DNA of 64,000 nt from Epiperipatus broadwayi (Eukaryota > Onychophora > Udeonychophora > Euonychophora > Peripatidae), in NCBI GenBank assembly GCA_028023455.1, contig JAQFVV010000027.1, positions 9,049,845 to 9,113,844 on the forward strand. Reading direction: 5' to 3'. Below the pieces are notes generated by a model, which did no database searches, was not told the DNA's origin, and was given only the letters and a program-made list of their open reading frames with translations. Made by a program: the position numbers and the translations under genes. Below, in pieces: positions 34,341 to 47,089 of this stretch (within the stretch, counting starts at the first letter, position 1; every line of letters begins with the position of its first letter).

Positions 34341-34365
34341 GGGGGTGTTCGCAAGAACACACCCC
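34341..34365 (+). other. GC-rich hairpin with a GNRA-type loop
   Basis: GGGGGTGTTC, GCAA, GAACACACCCC folds into GTGTTC/GAACAC capped by a GCAA tetraloop and extended by GGGG/CCCC with one bulged A. It is conspicuous in AT-rich DNA at the edge of the CpG-retaining zone. It would be an RNA stem only if transcribed. Confidence 0.6.
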
Positions 34366-34959
34366 GAAATATATATATTGTTACACTTGCTTTATAATAG
34401 AAGTATAGGACACATACTTTTAAGGATGAAATAGTTGTGAAAACGCGATCATCTAATCTAGCCAGTCATTGCTTTTCCAACAAATTTTTATATTTACTAT
34501 AAAACTCTTACACCCCCCCCCCCAACCTCTATATATAATGATTAGCAGTCAGCCATTTTGAAACGAATGTGATGATTATTCCACACCTCCAGGAATATAT
34601 ATAAAAAAAAAATCGTTAGAAAAGATGAATTTTGCACGTCTTTACAAATTATCCTTGAAATACAATTGTCTACCTATATATATGATATTGATGTCATATA
34701 TATATATGCATAACAAAAAAATCTGTTTTTTTTTGCAAATCTATAAACTAGCTAATATAGGTATGTATGTGAGATTTTGGAGGCCATGCAATTGATAGGC
34801 TCAACTGATGTCTTGGAAACTAACCACTGGTTTTATTCTTTGAAAAGCAAACGTTTTGTTTGCATTGAATACTTAAAAAAAAAAAGTATTTCATTTATTT
34901 TTTAGAATGAAGCAGAGAGAGAATTTTAAAACAGGTACATAGAAATTTGAGGTTAATCC

Positions 34960-35035
34960 CCTTAATTAGCCATTTTGCTTTCTGATGAAAACCGGTCTGC
35001 TGGTTGAAATATTAAAGCAGTTTTATAGAGAAGTA
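34960..35035. repeat. Hammerhead-like CTGATGA...GAAA fragment
   Basis: TTCTGATGAAAACCGGTCTG followed by CTGGTTGAAATATTAAAG has the CTGATGA and GAAA boxes 17 nt apart, with AACC/GGTT available as a stem. It resembles the 27.6-kb inverted repeat and the CTGAAGA copy at 54.7 kb. Probably a terminal fragment of a Penelope-like element. Confidence 0.4.
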
Positions 35036-35239
35036 ATTCTGTGTTTTTATTATATAATTATGTATATATAGAGACGCAGAAGTCTGTGAACAGTTTTAAT
35101 TAAACTGTAACAACTAATTAAAAAATAACTGAATAATTTATTGCTCTGGAGTTAGTAAAAAAGTTTGGGCACATAAACCATCCATAGACCACTGCACCAA
35201 ACCATGACGGCACTACATAATAATTTAACATGGACAAAT

Positions 35240-37190
35240 AATCCAGCTTTGCTTCAATCAATGTTTGAAATCTCAATTATTAAAGTTTTTAATGTTTGGG
35301 TTATGTGAATTTCCGGGAAAGGATTTTAATAGTAAAATTTCAATTATATAATGCCATTATATTTATTATCTATGGCTTTAAATCATAACTTAAGATTATA
35401 TGTGCATTCAGCATTTGGCCACAATTAATCAATTCTTCTGGAATTAGAGAATTATCTGCATTGGAGCTGACAGTAATGTTGAAATTTAAGAATCAAACCC
35501 CATTTTCGAATAATCAAACATTCAAGAGTTTAAATTAGTATCATTTGCACTTAAGAGGACTGTCAAATTTTAAAACAAATTATGTCTTTTTAAACACTAT
35601 AATATATATCTGTATTATTAATAGCTAATAGAATATACACTAAGCATTTGGTGTGTATGTACTCGTGAATTTTATATCCAATGGAGATATGCATGTACAG
35701 TATATTTTGTTTGAAATGTTATACATTAACTTCTTCAAATTATTTTTTTCCAAAAAATATTTCCTATACTGTATATCAGTAATTTGTTTGTGATAAAATG
35801 ATAGATTTTTATGTTCTGTAATAAAGCAAATTAGTAAACATCTGTAAAACTAAATTTATTTATTATATATATACAATATCTTTTTTATTGGAAAGTTGAG
35901 TAGATATGCTGAGATTTACTTAAATGAGAAACATATGCAAGCACACACAGAGTGGAATATTTAGTTTTATATCGCTTAATTAAGTCAAAGTTGGTTATCA
36001 TAGCTAAAAAGATAGTCTGTAAACATAATTTTAATCAGGATTATTAATTTCTTATGAATGATAGATTAAAAAAATAAAACTCCTCACCCACCCTCATTCG
36101 CCCATCAAAGTTTTTTATTTACCGCTTTTTTATTACACATAAAAATTTGAAATATATATCGTACTATTTTTGATTTGTTTAATTAAGAATCTGTTAGTAT
36201 ATTTTTTTTTTATAAGTTCCAACATGTATTCTTTCATGCATAAATTTCAAATCTTTTACCTACTTCCAATTTTTATAAAGGATTTTGATGAAGAGTGACT
36301 AACTTGTGGTATGAAGATTTCTAAATTAATTCCCCTTAAGTAAGAAAAAGGGAAGAAGAGGGGAGATCAGCCAGCCAGCTCACTGAAATGAAACTTCTCC
36401 ATAAGCCTGCTCTAACTTCTGCAATCAATCATTATCTCCTCAATAATGGCCATATAAAAAATACATAAAGAATGAATTGCTTTTTTTAACAGAAACTGAA
36501 AACACAAATTCTCAAGATGTCATGTTATTGCCCAAATAAATTGATAAATTTAGTGATAATGAAATTTAATTAATTAGGATGATCAACTCATAGGCTTAAG
36601 TTCTTTCTGAGACAAATTGATCTCTAATCAGATAATGAGAAACCACAAAGTTTTGAAACAGACCTGGAATAATTATTATCTGCCTCTTGATTTAATAATA
36701 TCCATATTAAATTATAAATTCCAACTGCCTACTGGTTATCATATATAAATCACATGATCACAGTCCTCGTGTTTAAATAAATCAGTAGAATTTCATTATT
36801 GTTGTCAAGGCAACAGATTACTGATATTGTAATGGTCAATTGATTATGTGATATATCTATATGTGGGTGTATGCACACACGTGTGTAATGAAGTTATCAA
36901 AGAGATGCTGATTATTTATCCAGATGGAACAAATTTAAATATATCAATTAAAAAATGGATAGAAAATCACTGACCAGTTAGCATAGGTGGGTTCAAGAGA
37001 TAGAAGAGATTTCCACAAGTTATCTGTTATTATTCAAAATGGTTTTGGAAATAATAACAGTAGTTTATTATGGTGGAATTAAAAAGTCTATAACTACCGG
37101 ATATCAAAAAAATTGGAGACTTAAAAAAAAAAAAAAAAAAATAGAAAGAAAATAAAAAATTAAGTTACTATCAACAAAATGTCACATGAC
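35240..37190. other. AT-rich intergenic or intronic, no gene recognised
   Basis: CpG becomes rare again. A degenerate SINE piece (CACTGCACCAAACCATGACGGCAC) is at 35,188-35,212. A GTTGTCAAGGCAACAG segment near 36,800 recalls the 19.2-kb palindrome. A17-type runs occur near 37,123. No frame is recognisable. Confidence 0.4.
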
Positions 37191-37199
37191 TTTCAGTTT

Positions 37200-38000
37200 A
37201 CTGATCCTGCTTCCAAGCGCAGTTCATTCTCTTCATTCTGTTTTAAGATTATCTACTGTAAGCATTAGTAATTAATGAACACCAAATGGAAGTTCTATAA
37301 TATACAGCACACCACATCTAATCTATTTTCTAGTTTTTGTCTCCGTCAGATAATTCAAACCTGGAATTAATGCATTTACACATCTGTCAGTCTATTTTAT
37401 ACTAATCAAGTTAATATCCAAAAAGTCAACATTAATTGCTTCAGCTTACAATATGTGGCTCTGGAGTAGAATGAAAAAACTGTTCTTGGGAGTATGTGTA
37501 ATAAGCTGAGGAAGTTACATAATTTTCATTAAATCTAGCCAAAAGATCAAAAAGCAATCTTTGATTGATATAAAACGGAAGTCAATAATTGACTTGGTGC
37601 CCAATCTGTATAACTATGTAGATGATTTAGCTTGGATTCAAAATCAGTTTTTTTTAATATCAATATATTAGCTTGAAAATTATAAAGGAATTAAATGTAG
37701 TTATTCCACATACATTAATTCCAGATTTGAATCTAGGTTCTCATTGAAGAATCTAGTCTGGTTATATGGATTTTGAAGCACTACCATGTGGTGTCTTGAT
37801 TACTCCAACGTATAAGTAGATAGCTCTGGAGTAAAGTGATTAGTGTATAGAATTTTTACAATAATACAAAGCAATATATTGACTTTGGAGTTTACTATAG
37901 TATTACATAAAAAAAGAGTAGCTCTAAACTGCCATCTAGTGTAAGTTTGAGTAATCATTGATTACCAGATTATAGTGCCTATTTTAAATTCCCAGACTAT
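37200..38000. repeat. Cluster of two or three CAGTAGTGCCACTC-family MITE copies
   Basis: Family words recur: ACATCTAATCTATTTTCTAG near 37,315, CTGGAGTAGAATGAAAAA near 37,460, TGAATCTAGGTTCTCATTGA near 37,728, and AACTGCCATCTAGTGTAAG followed by GAGTAATCATTGATTACCAG near 37,927-37,970. Orientation alternates, so copies appear inserted next to or into each other. Boundaries are approximate. Confidence 0.55.
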
Positions 38001-38689
38001 TTTCTGGCTTTTGCTTTTTCAAGGCCAAAACTAATACAAATTATATATCTAACAATCATCTTTAACTAAAAGCCTGAAATTCAAAAAACCCCAGCCAAAT
38101 TTTTTTTAAAATGCCTATAGTTACTAAAATATATAATTGTTGATCTAGTATCTAATTTAAGTGGATCAGTATGAATTCAAAACCTTAGAGTTTTTTTAAC
38201 ATTTCAGGTTTTTAACTTAATAGTGAGAAAGAAGTTAAAGATAGTTATCAGGTGCCTGTTTCTATTGGTTCCAACTTTGAATACTAAGTCTTTGATAATG
38301 CAATAGTCAAAAATTGGTTTGGGGATTGCAATTAAAATACATTACATCTAATATTTGCTAATTACTCAATCTTACAACAGATATCACTAAAATGGAAAAC
38401 CTATTGAATGTAAAATAATACAAAATTTAGTGATGTTAAAATAGAGACTAAATATCATGAAGGTCTTAAAATATTAAAATTATTGAAATATTCTGATGTT
38501 TATATTAAGATTAGATTAATATGACTTGATTGTTCAATGTGTTGAAGGTCATATGACTGGAAACCCTGTTAGCCATATTGAATATTTCCTTCTGCTATCT
38601 TTTTATACTATTATAAGCCTATCAATTTCTTTTGATCCCTTATCCCTTTTTAATATCCTATTATAAGGCATTGATACGTTCCATTTTTT

Positions 38690-38960
38690 TACCTCAATTT
38701 TCTAACGATCTTTTAATCAATTTTAATAATTCTTTTATAAACATTCCTCATTTTGATGCCTGCTTCCTCTGAAAAAACTATCACCTTTACTTCTTTCTCT
38801 TTTATATTTCTTCCATTTCCATATAACTTATCCTGTAATTCTTTCAACATCTTACATTTCAAAAATAGTTGCTCTAATATTCTTCCTTCCATCTCTACAT
38901 TAACCACAACTACAGTCATTCTTATTCCATTTTTGATCCAATCACTAAGCAGCTTCTAGT
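38690..38960 (-). pseudogene. Probable LINE C-terminal fragment
   Basis: The - strand frame contains NVEMEGRILEQLFLKCKMLK and ELQDKLYGNGRNIKEKE. In the neighbouring frame just upstream KNDCSCG is present. Together these resemble a C-x-C-G-x-x-E...H/Q-x-F-x-x-C zinc knuckle followed by a helical segment, as seen at the end of many LINE ORF2 proteins. The short length and a frame break make this tentative. Confidence 0.4.
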
Positions 38961-38999
38961 GTTATTATAAATCCACTCTACATTACATATAAGAATATC

Positions 39000-39700
39000 T
39001 AATTTTTTATATAATCAGGACTATATAAAAATAATGGAAAAGAAATAATTTTTTGCTGAGAATAGCTGTTATAAAAATAATAGAAATAAAAACTAAATTC
39101 TAAAAAAAAAAAAAAACAGTTTACCAGAGGAGATATAACAGGAATTTGAATAAATTGATACTAATGAAGTTAAAATATATGGTTGAGTGTATCTGATAGA
39201 CATTTGAGAAAACTTGTAATTTATACTAATGACAACATCACGTGGCTTTCTTAGCTGACGAATGTTTCCAATAGATGGCTCTGGAATAGCATGAAGAAAA
39301 ATACTTTTATATTGTTGCATGAAAAAAAAATATTTGTTGAGATTTGAATGGTGAATTCGATTTCTGCTTAATAATAAATAAAGTAGTCTTAATTGTAATG
39401 ATTTCTGGAACTGGGAAAAGAATAAAAAAACAATTTTTATTTAAAAAAAAAAAAAAACGGCAAAGTTAAAATTAAAAAATCTGACGAATTTAATTGTCTA
39501 TGATATGTAATAAGAAAGTTACAAATATTCCCTGCCCAAGTCAGAATTTAAGCAAACAGTAACACAGAGTAAAAAGAAGGCTTAAAAAAAAAATATAGAA
39601 AAGCAAGATATTGTTAAAATGAAAGAGAAAAAAATGAAAATATAAACCAGTGTAATCAAAAACAAAGAGAAGAGCATATTATAAGAAACCATGGAGTAAA
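39000..39700. other. AT-rich intergenic, no gene recognised
   Basis: Simple A-rich sequence with several runs of 13 or more A. GATGGCTCTGGAATAGCATGA near 39,275 is an isolated MITE word. Confidence 0.4.
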
Positions 39701-39719
39701 AGTATTATTGAATATGATG

Positions 39720-40968
39720 TAATGTTTTTTTAAAATTCAAAAACGGGTAGTTTATCCAAAAATTAATTTTGGGAAAGAAAGGATTCGAAGATATATAGTA
39801 TAATATTATATTCACATAGATAGCTGTCTGAAAAAAAAAGTACGGTTAAATAAACAATGGCTCCTTGAATTTCAAACATACTGTTGCTTACATTGGACAA
39901 AACTAAACAATGTTTTTCAAGATGATCATTTATTTATTGAAACGTGGTAAAATAAAACATTTAGTAGACTTGTTCCATATAATAAGCGTACATTATTGTT
40001 ATAACAAGATAGTAAATTAGTATTTATTACTATTTAAAATACATTCTTTTACAGTAAAATTTTGGATGATACATTTGCCCGCTTGCGTTACCCCCTCGGG
40101 ACATTATGAAACTTCAAAGTAGTAGTATAAAATAGCTTTTGTAATGGTAATAAATAGTTTCTGTGAAACTATTAGTCACTAGAAGATATGAAAGCCAACA
40201 CTCAAGGCGAGGTAGTTAATTCAAAGATTTGAGTTAATGCATGAGTAAATATCTAGCGGTTAATTAATTATCTGGAATAATAATACTCTAAAACACAAAC
40301 CGCAACAAAAGAAAAAAAGATATACAAGTACATACCATTATTTACAAGTTAATTAAAATGTAATTCTTCAATAAAACAAAAGTTATTTTACGAGAAGCAA
40401 GTTTAACAATATTTATATAGTTTAAAAATATTTAGTATATTTTAAATACACAAAAGTAAAAAAAAACTTAACATCTTAGCTCGGGATAAACGCATTAAAA
40501 ATTATCGTTTGTTAACTTTAATGAGGTTCAGAATGAATTATGATATAACTGTAAATATTGATATATTGGAATAAATTGTGTTAAAAAGGCGATCAATGGT
40601 AAATTGATAATAAGGTGTTCTTGCTTGCATGTAGAAAGAACCTTGTTGCCTACTTATCCACTTGTTTGCGACGGAGAACATTTTCTTATATGAGCATCCT
40701 GACCCTGAGTGCTGTCATTGAGCAATATACCGCAAGTGTTAGATTTGTGTTAAATAGTTCATTTTAGATACCTTTTTTTTTAATTATTTAATTTGAAAAA
40801 TTAAAACATTGAAACAAATTATGAATCAGACATAAAACTTTTTCAGACGGTCACAAACAGGCAGCCATTTGGTATGAGTAAAATTATTTTACTTTCGGGT
40901 CTTGAAATTAAAAAAGATGCTCAGGAATAAGAATTAAACATTTAATTGGCTATCCTCTGCAAGTTATT

Positions 40969-41003
<35 letters not shown>

Positions 41004-41650
41004 ATAACGGCCATTTATTTTGCTTTATATGTCAAAGCCCAGGAATAAGAACTAAACATTTAATTGGCCATACTCTGCAAGTTATTATTTTGTGTGTGTT
41101 TGTGTTTATAACGACCATTTATTTTGCTTTATATGTCAATGTTAAATTTGCAAGACGAATTTGTCCCCCCCCCCCCTTAAGTTTAAATTTTCTTCATTCA
41201 TTAAAAGTACAATGATTTTCGTTTAAACTAGTAGATAATTAACTTTTATGTTTATTACCGGTTTTTTTTTTTTTATTAGACTTGTAAAAATAGATTTTAA
41301 AAGTCACACGATATACTTATCTCCTTTTTATATACTTCTGCTCTCAAAAAGATACAACCCTGCCTTTTTACTTCTATATATATCTTTTACATATGTTTAA
41401 TAAGAACCGATATTTTTTCAAATTAATAATTAATTCGTTTTTTAAATATGCAAATTAATTTGCATACGCATTTACATACATTATTGTTTAGTAACATTAC
41501 AGCAATGGTTTATAACCTATTTTGGCCATGAATATGAGGGAAAACCTCGAAAGTACTAGGCCTAGATTAATTTAATTTAATTGTTTTTTTTACTACTGAC
41601 AGCTTTTTCAGCGGGTTAAATCGCTTATATATGTTAATATATAGAATATA
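39720..41650. promoter_or_regulatory. Second CpG-retaining, repeat-poor stretch
   Basis: CG dinucleotides rise again (TTGCCCGCTTGCGTTACCCCCTCGGG near 40,077 read in parts, TTGCGACGGAG near 40,666, CTCGGGATAAACG near 40,482). Foldback elements are absent apart from a local duplication. It may be a distal enhancer, alternative promoter or conserved intronic element. No ORF supports an exon. Confidence 0.35.
40922..41138. repeat. Tandem duplication (about 118 bp) with (TG)n expansion
   Basis: 40,922-41,038 and 41,040-41,138 are near-identical (AGGAATAAGAATTAAACATT; TATAACGGCCATTTATTTTG). The first copy has an expanded TG run (40,972-41,001), the second a short TG/TTTG run. The duplication is therefore older than the microsatellite expansion. 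Confidence 0.9.
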
Positions 41651-41659
41651 AATTTTCAT

Positions 41660-43740
41660 GTTAAAGTTATCATTTTGTCTATTTAAAAGTTCGTTCCAAT
41701 GTAATTTAATTAATCAATACCTAGTAAAATTTCCTCTTTTTTTTTTTTTTTTAAAACTAAAATGGTTAATAAATTCCCATATAACAATTCACCATAATTT
41801 AATTTTTTTATCAAAAGTTCTCCATATAATCTTTCTTTATAAATCTTGTTTTATATTATGAGCCATTTCCGTTGATATCCATGTATATATACAGTGCCAA
41901 TATTCTACATGTTCACCATTTCATCTGTACACATTCTCCAATCTAGTATTTATACTACTTAAAAATAAATAGGACTATGAACACATTTGAATGCCCAAAG
42001 TTAGAGAACAGAAAGAGTAAGTATAGAATGATTTTATGAGCAACCATTACATACCAAGTACTCTCTGGCTGCACCTTATATATACACTAGTTCCCTATTC
42101 AAACAAGATGACCAAATTTCTTATTAGTATTAATTGGTGAAGGTTAAGATTTTATATTTGCTGGTAAGCATGATAGCTAAATAAAAGAGCAATAATTTTT
42201 GTCTAAGAGATCAGAATCCATATGATTTTATGGGTATTATTTAAGTTTTAAGAACTTTAAATCTGACATAAGAATTACTATTATCATAAATGGTCTAAAT
42301 GAAGTCTTTACTTTTAAAAATAATATATGTGTACTCCTTCAAATGCAATGATTATTTAAATAATACCTTAACATATGTTTAGAAACAGACTCATGAAAAA
42401 CACCAACTGTTAAAAAATACACCTGCAAAAGGGGGGGGGGTGCTCTTTGTTTTGTAGTTAGTTTTTTTCAGATTTAGACTTTAAATTGCTTTTGTTATAT
42501 ATCTACATATTTTTCTAAACAATCTTACATTTAAAATGGTATAAAGTTACAGACAGTGACGAAAATGAAATAGAAGCAAAGTCGAAGATTATTGGTCAAC
42601 TCATCATTTTTCAAGGGTGGTAGAGAAAATAAACATATAAAAACAAAACTGCTAGAAAATAATTGGTACTTGTGTGTTTTCAAATAAACTGAGATGATGG
42701 TACCCTATTTTTGATAAATCCTATTTTTAATAAATGACAGTTTTCTCATATGTCATAGCATCAGTTATGAATACAGTATTTGCATTTTATTCATGCTGGC
42801 AGCATGCAATCATATTATCGTCATTAATGCACACTTTTTGAGAGTGCAGGGTCCCATACCTTTGGAAATAGTCCCCTGCATCATATTTGGTGACAAGAAG
42901 GTCTCAAATTTTTATCATTGTGACAATTAGTCATAAAAACTGCTAACAAAAAAAAAAAAACACCCGCTACATTGAACCAAAGTACAACAATGTTAAGTGT
43001 CTTATTTCTTCCCATGTTATATATAATACAAGTATAAAAAAAATTGAAATAAAGCTTTTTAATGAAATTTAGTGGAATTTATTCTGTTTTTTAAATTTAA
43101 CAATAAATTTATTTAATTTTGTTTTAATTTAATGACTAACTTATCTTCAGTAGATTGTAGGCCCTTGAATACAAGCTGCCATCTTGGTTTACTTCAAAAC
43201 TCACAATTACCAAATAATTATAAATAAGTATTACAAAATTCAGATGTACTTTTAGATATTTTCATAACTGTCTTCAACTGTAAACTTTTACTTCTAACCA
43301 GATTTTCAAGTGAATATAATTATGAAAATAACTGAAAATATTTTTTTGAAATAAATATTTACTTCAAGGACATATATAAATCTATAAGTACTTTGTGCAC
43401 AGACAATGAAGCTTTAAATTTAATTGTATATTAAGTTAAGTGCTTTTGGGAGATATGTACTGCCATATTCATATTTAGGCATGTAATGAGAAAATATCTA
43501 TAATGCATACGATATGCAAATATATGTAAATTTGAGTGCATCATTTGCAATGTCCATTTTCTAGATTTAAAGAAGCAAGCTTCTTTTCTGTTAATTGCTG
43601 CAAGCTCACTTGCTATGTATCAAGCCTCTTTAAACTTGCATTTTGCATCATTTCTGTTCGTACAAACAACACTCGCTGCTGATGGTTGAAAAACATGGCC
43701 AGTGGTTTTCTCACATTCAGTGAATACTGAATTACCCAGG
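41660..43740. other. AT-rich intergenic, no gene recognised
   Basis: Contains a G10 run near 42,430 and many A/T runs. No repeats beyond simple sequence could be delimited. Confidence 0.4.
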
Positions 43741-43960
43741 GCCTTAGTTTTTGTCTTTTCCTATTATATAAGCATTTGTGCTGGGATAATCTGGTTGCAA
43801 TATTTGCCTTGGTTTCACCATAATAGATGACATGTCAATTATTATGGGGGCAGGTGATTTTGAATACGATGTGAGGAGTCAATTCGGGTATTATTCTGTC
43901 CTTAGTATTATTGCAAGTTATGTGTATGAATATATTATAACAGATTAAAAACTGGGATTA
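43740..43960 (-). pseudogene. Penelope-like GIY-YIG endonuclease fragment
   Basis: On the - strand: IIPELTPHIVFKITCPHNN, then after a stop YYGETKANIATRLSQHKCL. This matches the start of the Penelope endonuclease (I-P-x-L...V-Y/F-K-x-x-C-P...Y-x-G-E-T...T-R-x-x-Q/E-H) with the catalytic Arg in TRLSQH. It is short and has at least one stop. It differs in sequence from the 16.2-kb copy, so it represents a second Penelope lineage. Confidence 0.6.
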
Positions 43961-43964
43961 ATAT

Positions 43965-45990
43965 AAATTCAAATAAGAAATGGTTAACAAAATTAAATAT
44001 ATACATTTAACGTAACTATTATGATGACGAAAAGACCTTAATACTGATGGTTAAGTATAATTTAGTCTAAAAGTATTTTAATTTTTTTTCCCTAGATTCA
44101 GTTTAAAATTAAATCTTAGGTCCCAAATTGTCTAAATAGAAAGTTTACTTCTGGTTATTTTAATATCACTGATCATTATGATTTTAAATTACTACTGTTA
44201 ATACTGCATAATCCCCCCTCCCCCCTAGTGGATTGCATGATAGTGTATAATAATGGCATATATTTGGAATGAGCTTGAGAAACAAAAACAAATTAAATTG
44301 TTTAATATAAAAATAAACTAACAGTTTATTTATAATAAATAAAATATGAACTTGTTGCAATTACTACTAGATAAATGCAATACAAAATAAAGAAAAGAAG
44401 AAAAAAAATAAAGTTTTTAATATTTTAAACTATGGTTTTCTGCAGATATATGTTTACTGTATATGCACACATCTTTATAAATAATCTAAAGGCTACCGGT
44501 GACGGTAGATATGATGAATTCCACAAGAAAAAGGTATAAGGTAGGTCTTATACTAAAATCTACCTTTTTCCTTACAGCACGATTTTCTTCTTTAAATTAG
44601 GCAATGTTGCATTTTAACAAACTTTCATATTTGTTTGGATCCATTTTCATAATTCCAAGTCTTTTGATCATTGATTTAAATTTTCTAGCCACCCATGTTA
44701 AACAGTCTTCTGCTATCTACTGTCGTAATAATTGCTGACATGGATAGTTTATTGAAAAATACTTTAAAATAGTCGGCAAGTACAGCTATCTGAAGCTATT
44801 TGGAGAGAAACTTAACTCTGCAATATTTCTTTTTGAGCCAAAACTTAGACTAAACTATTGTCATTTTTTTCCTTGGAACTATTTATATGTTCTAACAACA
44901 TGTTTCTTAAACATCGAACATGTAATCAAGTCTGTATTTGTATCAGGATGTTTATCAAAACATATTTATCAAGACCAAATTATAAGATTTAATATTCATT
45001 TATTTATACAAATATATTTTTTTCATAAATATTTTCACATTCACTAAATTATTTTATAAATTAAAAAAATCGTTTTTTTTATTTACAGCAATGGAAAAAA
45101 CAAAATCATAAACAAACTGAAATTTTATCTTTAACTTTCTCAATTTTAGTGATTTATAATTTTTAATAATATATTTAGATTTGCCATTCAATTTACTATA
45201 AGAAAAGACAAATTATTTTTTTAAACCTCGTCAGCGGGCAAACTTGAAAGGTATAAATTAAATTTATTTGATTGCACCGTAACTATTTTTTTTTGTTCTT
45301 TTTATTACATGAGTTGCCATTTTTTCATTATAATTTTACAAAATATATTTATTTTATCCAATACTTGATAGTATTATAAAATCTATATACTAATTTTCTT
45401 TTATTAAATATTAATTCTAGAGATCTGTTTTCTTTTAATTTCTTAAACTGATGTACTGAAGTTGTGTGTATATTATATCTAGTATACTGACATAAACAAA
45501 CTGTGATGTGTATATTTATTAATCCGTCTATCAGAGTTTTTTATTAAACTTTTTTACCTGTGCAGGTTTGTAATGCAACTAATTTAAGTTACAATCAAAT
45601 TTGTTTTGTTACAATTTAAATAAATAATACTATATATATATATTCACATGAAGATTATCATGGGGTTACATATAATCATCGTTATATTCATTATTAAAAA
45701 TCATACATGGATGAACTTGCAAAGTATATCATTTATGTATTTATAAAACTTTAATATATTGAAATCATTTTAATAACAGCTCCATATTGCATATATATAT
45801 ATTACTTTGGTTTTTCATAATAATTGAAGTTTATTTTTTGCAAGAATAAAGTATTTTATGTTGTAAAGGCAACATACCATGGAATACAATAAACCTGAAA
45901 AAATGTAGTCATTAGTAATAAAAATAAGGAATTTAAATATTTTAAAAATTGTGAATTTTCTATTTATTCATAAACAACACATTTTTGATA
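43965..45990. other. AT-rich intergenic, no gene recognised
   Basis: Contains an imperfect hairpin at 44,528-44,577 (AAAAAGGTATAAGGTAG against CTACCTTTTTCCTTAC) and C-runs near 44,215-44,226. No gene or clear element. Confidence 0.4.
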
Positions 45991-46003
45991 GGTAAATTTT
46001 AAA

Positions 46004-46230
46004 GTTGACCTTTTGATAATAAATTTATTATATTCCTTGTAGATTTGTAGTTAAAATTATGTATAACATTTCTTACATGTGATAGTTTATATGTGTAACA
46101 TTTCTTATCTGCAATAATTGACTTTTTGATAACAAATTTATTACATTCCTTGTAAATTTACAATTAAAATGATGTATAACACTTCTTACCTGTGATACTT
46201 CGTATGTGTAACATTTCTTACCTGAAATAG
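46004..46230. repeat. Tandem duplication, about 114-bp unit, two copies
   Basis: GACCTTTTGATAATAAATTT...TATAACATTTCTTACATGTG and GACTTTTTGATAACAAATTT...TATAACACTTCTTACCTGTG are successive copies starting at about 46,004 and 46,118. Each contains a further internal GTAACATTTCTTA repeat. No coding potential. Confidence 0.85.
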
Positions 46231-46802
46231 CTCATACCAACAGCAATCAAAAAGTAAACCATTGTCTTGAAAATCCTTCATCTTTTTACATTCTCAATTC
46301 ACTGTTATGAAAAGATATATCACACATTTCATTCTTAACAAAGCAAATAAACGAAATTATTGCACATTTACTCAAAATGATATTGATAAATTATAGTTTT
46401 TAAGAGTAAATGTACATAATTAAAAATGTTATCTATATATAGAGCTCGCAAATAAGCTTTTAAGCTTTGCAGAATATCCCCAACCCCAGACTGGTTTTAC
46501 CAGATACACACTTTACTCATAGATATTGGCATGTTTTCATTTGGATTTTTCCGATGGCAATTTTTTTTATATACTAAACAATAATTGTACATTAATAAAA
46601 TTCTCTTTTTTCAAAATGAAAATAGCTTATTAATTTTGCACACACACACACATTTATGACAATTGTAGCATTTGCAGACTGTTAGCTAAATTTAAATTTT
46701 ACTTTTATATCTATATGCAATATTCATTTTTATATATCATAATATAAAGAATTAAATATTGCCTGTCCCTATATTACATATTAGCCAAAAAATTTATTAA
46801 AA

Positions 46803-47075
46803 TGTTTCCACAACCATGGTTCCATTTATTAACAAATAGATTTTTTCAAGTGAAATTCAACAAGGATACCTACAACACATATATATAGCTTTTTTGTTAT
46901 TTACTTCAAAACTAACTTCAATCTCTTGAAGAAATCCTTTGACATTAAAGAAAATTGGTTTTGAAGTGAATGATGGGAAGGTCATTTTGTTTTGTATATA
47001 TATGTTGTATGTATCTTATTGAATTTCATTTGAAAAGATCTATGTGTTAATAGATGAAACCATGGTTACGGAAGA
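46803..47075. mobile_element. 273-bp foldback element
   Basis: Left arm 46,803-46,885 and right arm 46,993-47,075 are inverted copies (left CAACCATGGTTCCATTTATT; right complement GTAACCATGGTTTCATCTAT). An inner inverted pair (ACTTCAAAACTA/TTGGTTTTGAAGT) continues toward the centre. MITE-like and non-coding. Confidence 0.8.
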
Positions 47076-47089
47076 ATTTTAATAATTTT

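Noticed and set aside
29300-34500. Further exons around 32.0, 33.1 and 33.4 kb
   Set aside because: Candidate frames are low-complexity or lack acceptor/donor pairs and recognisable protein features.
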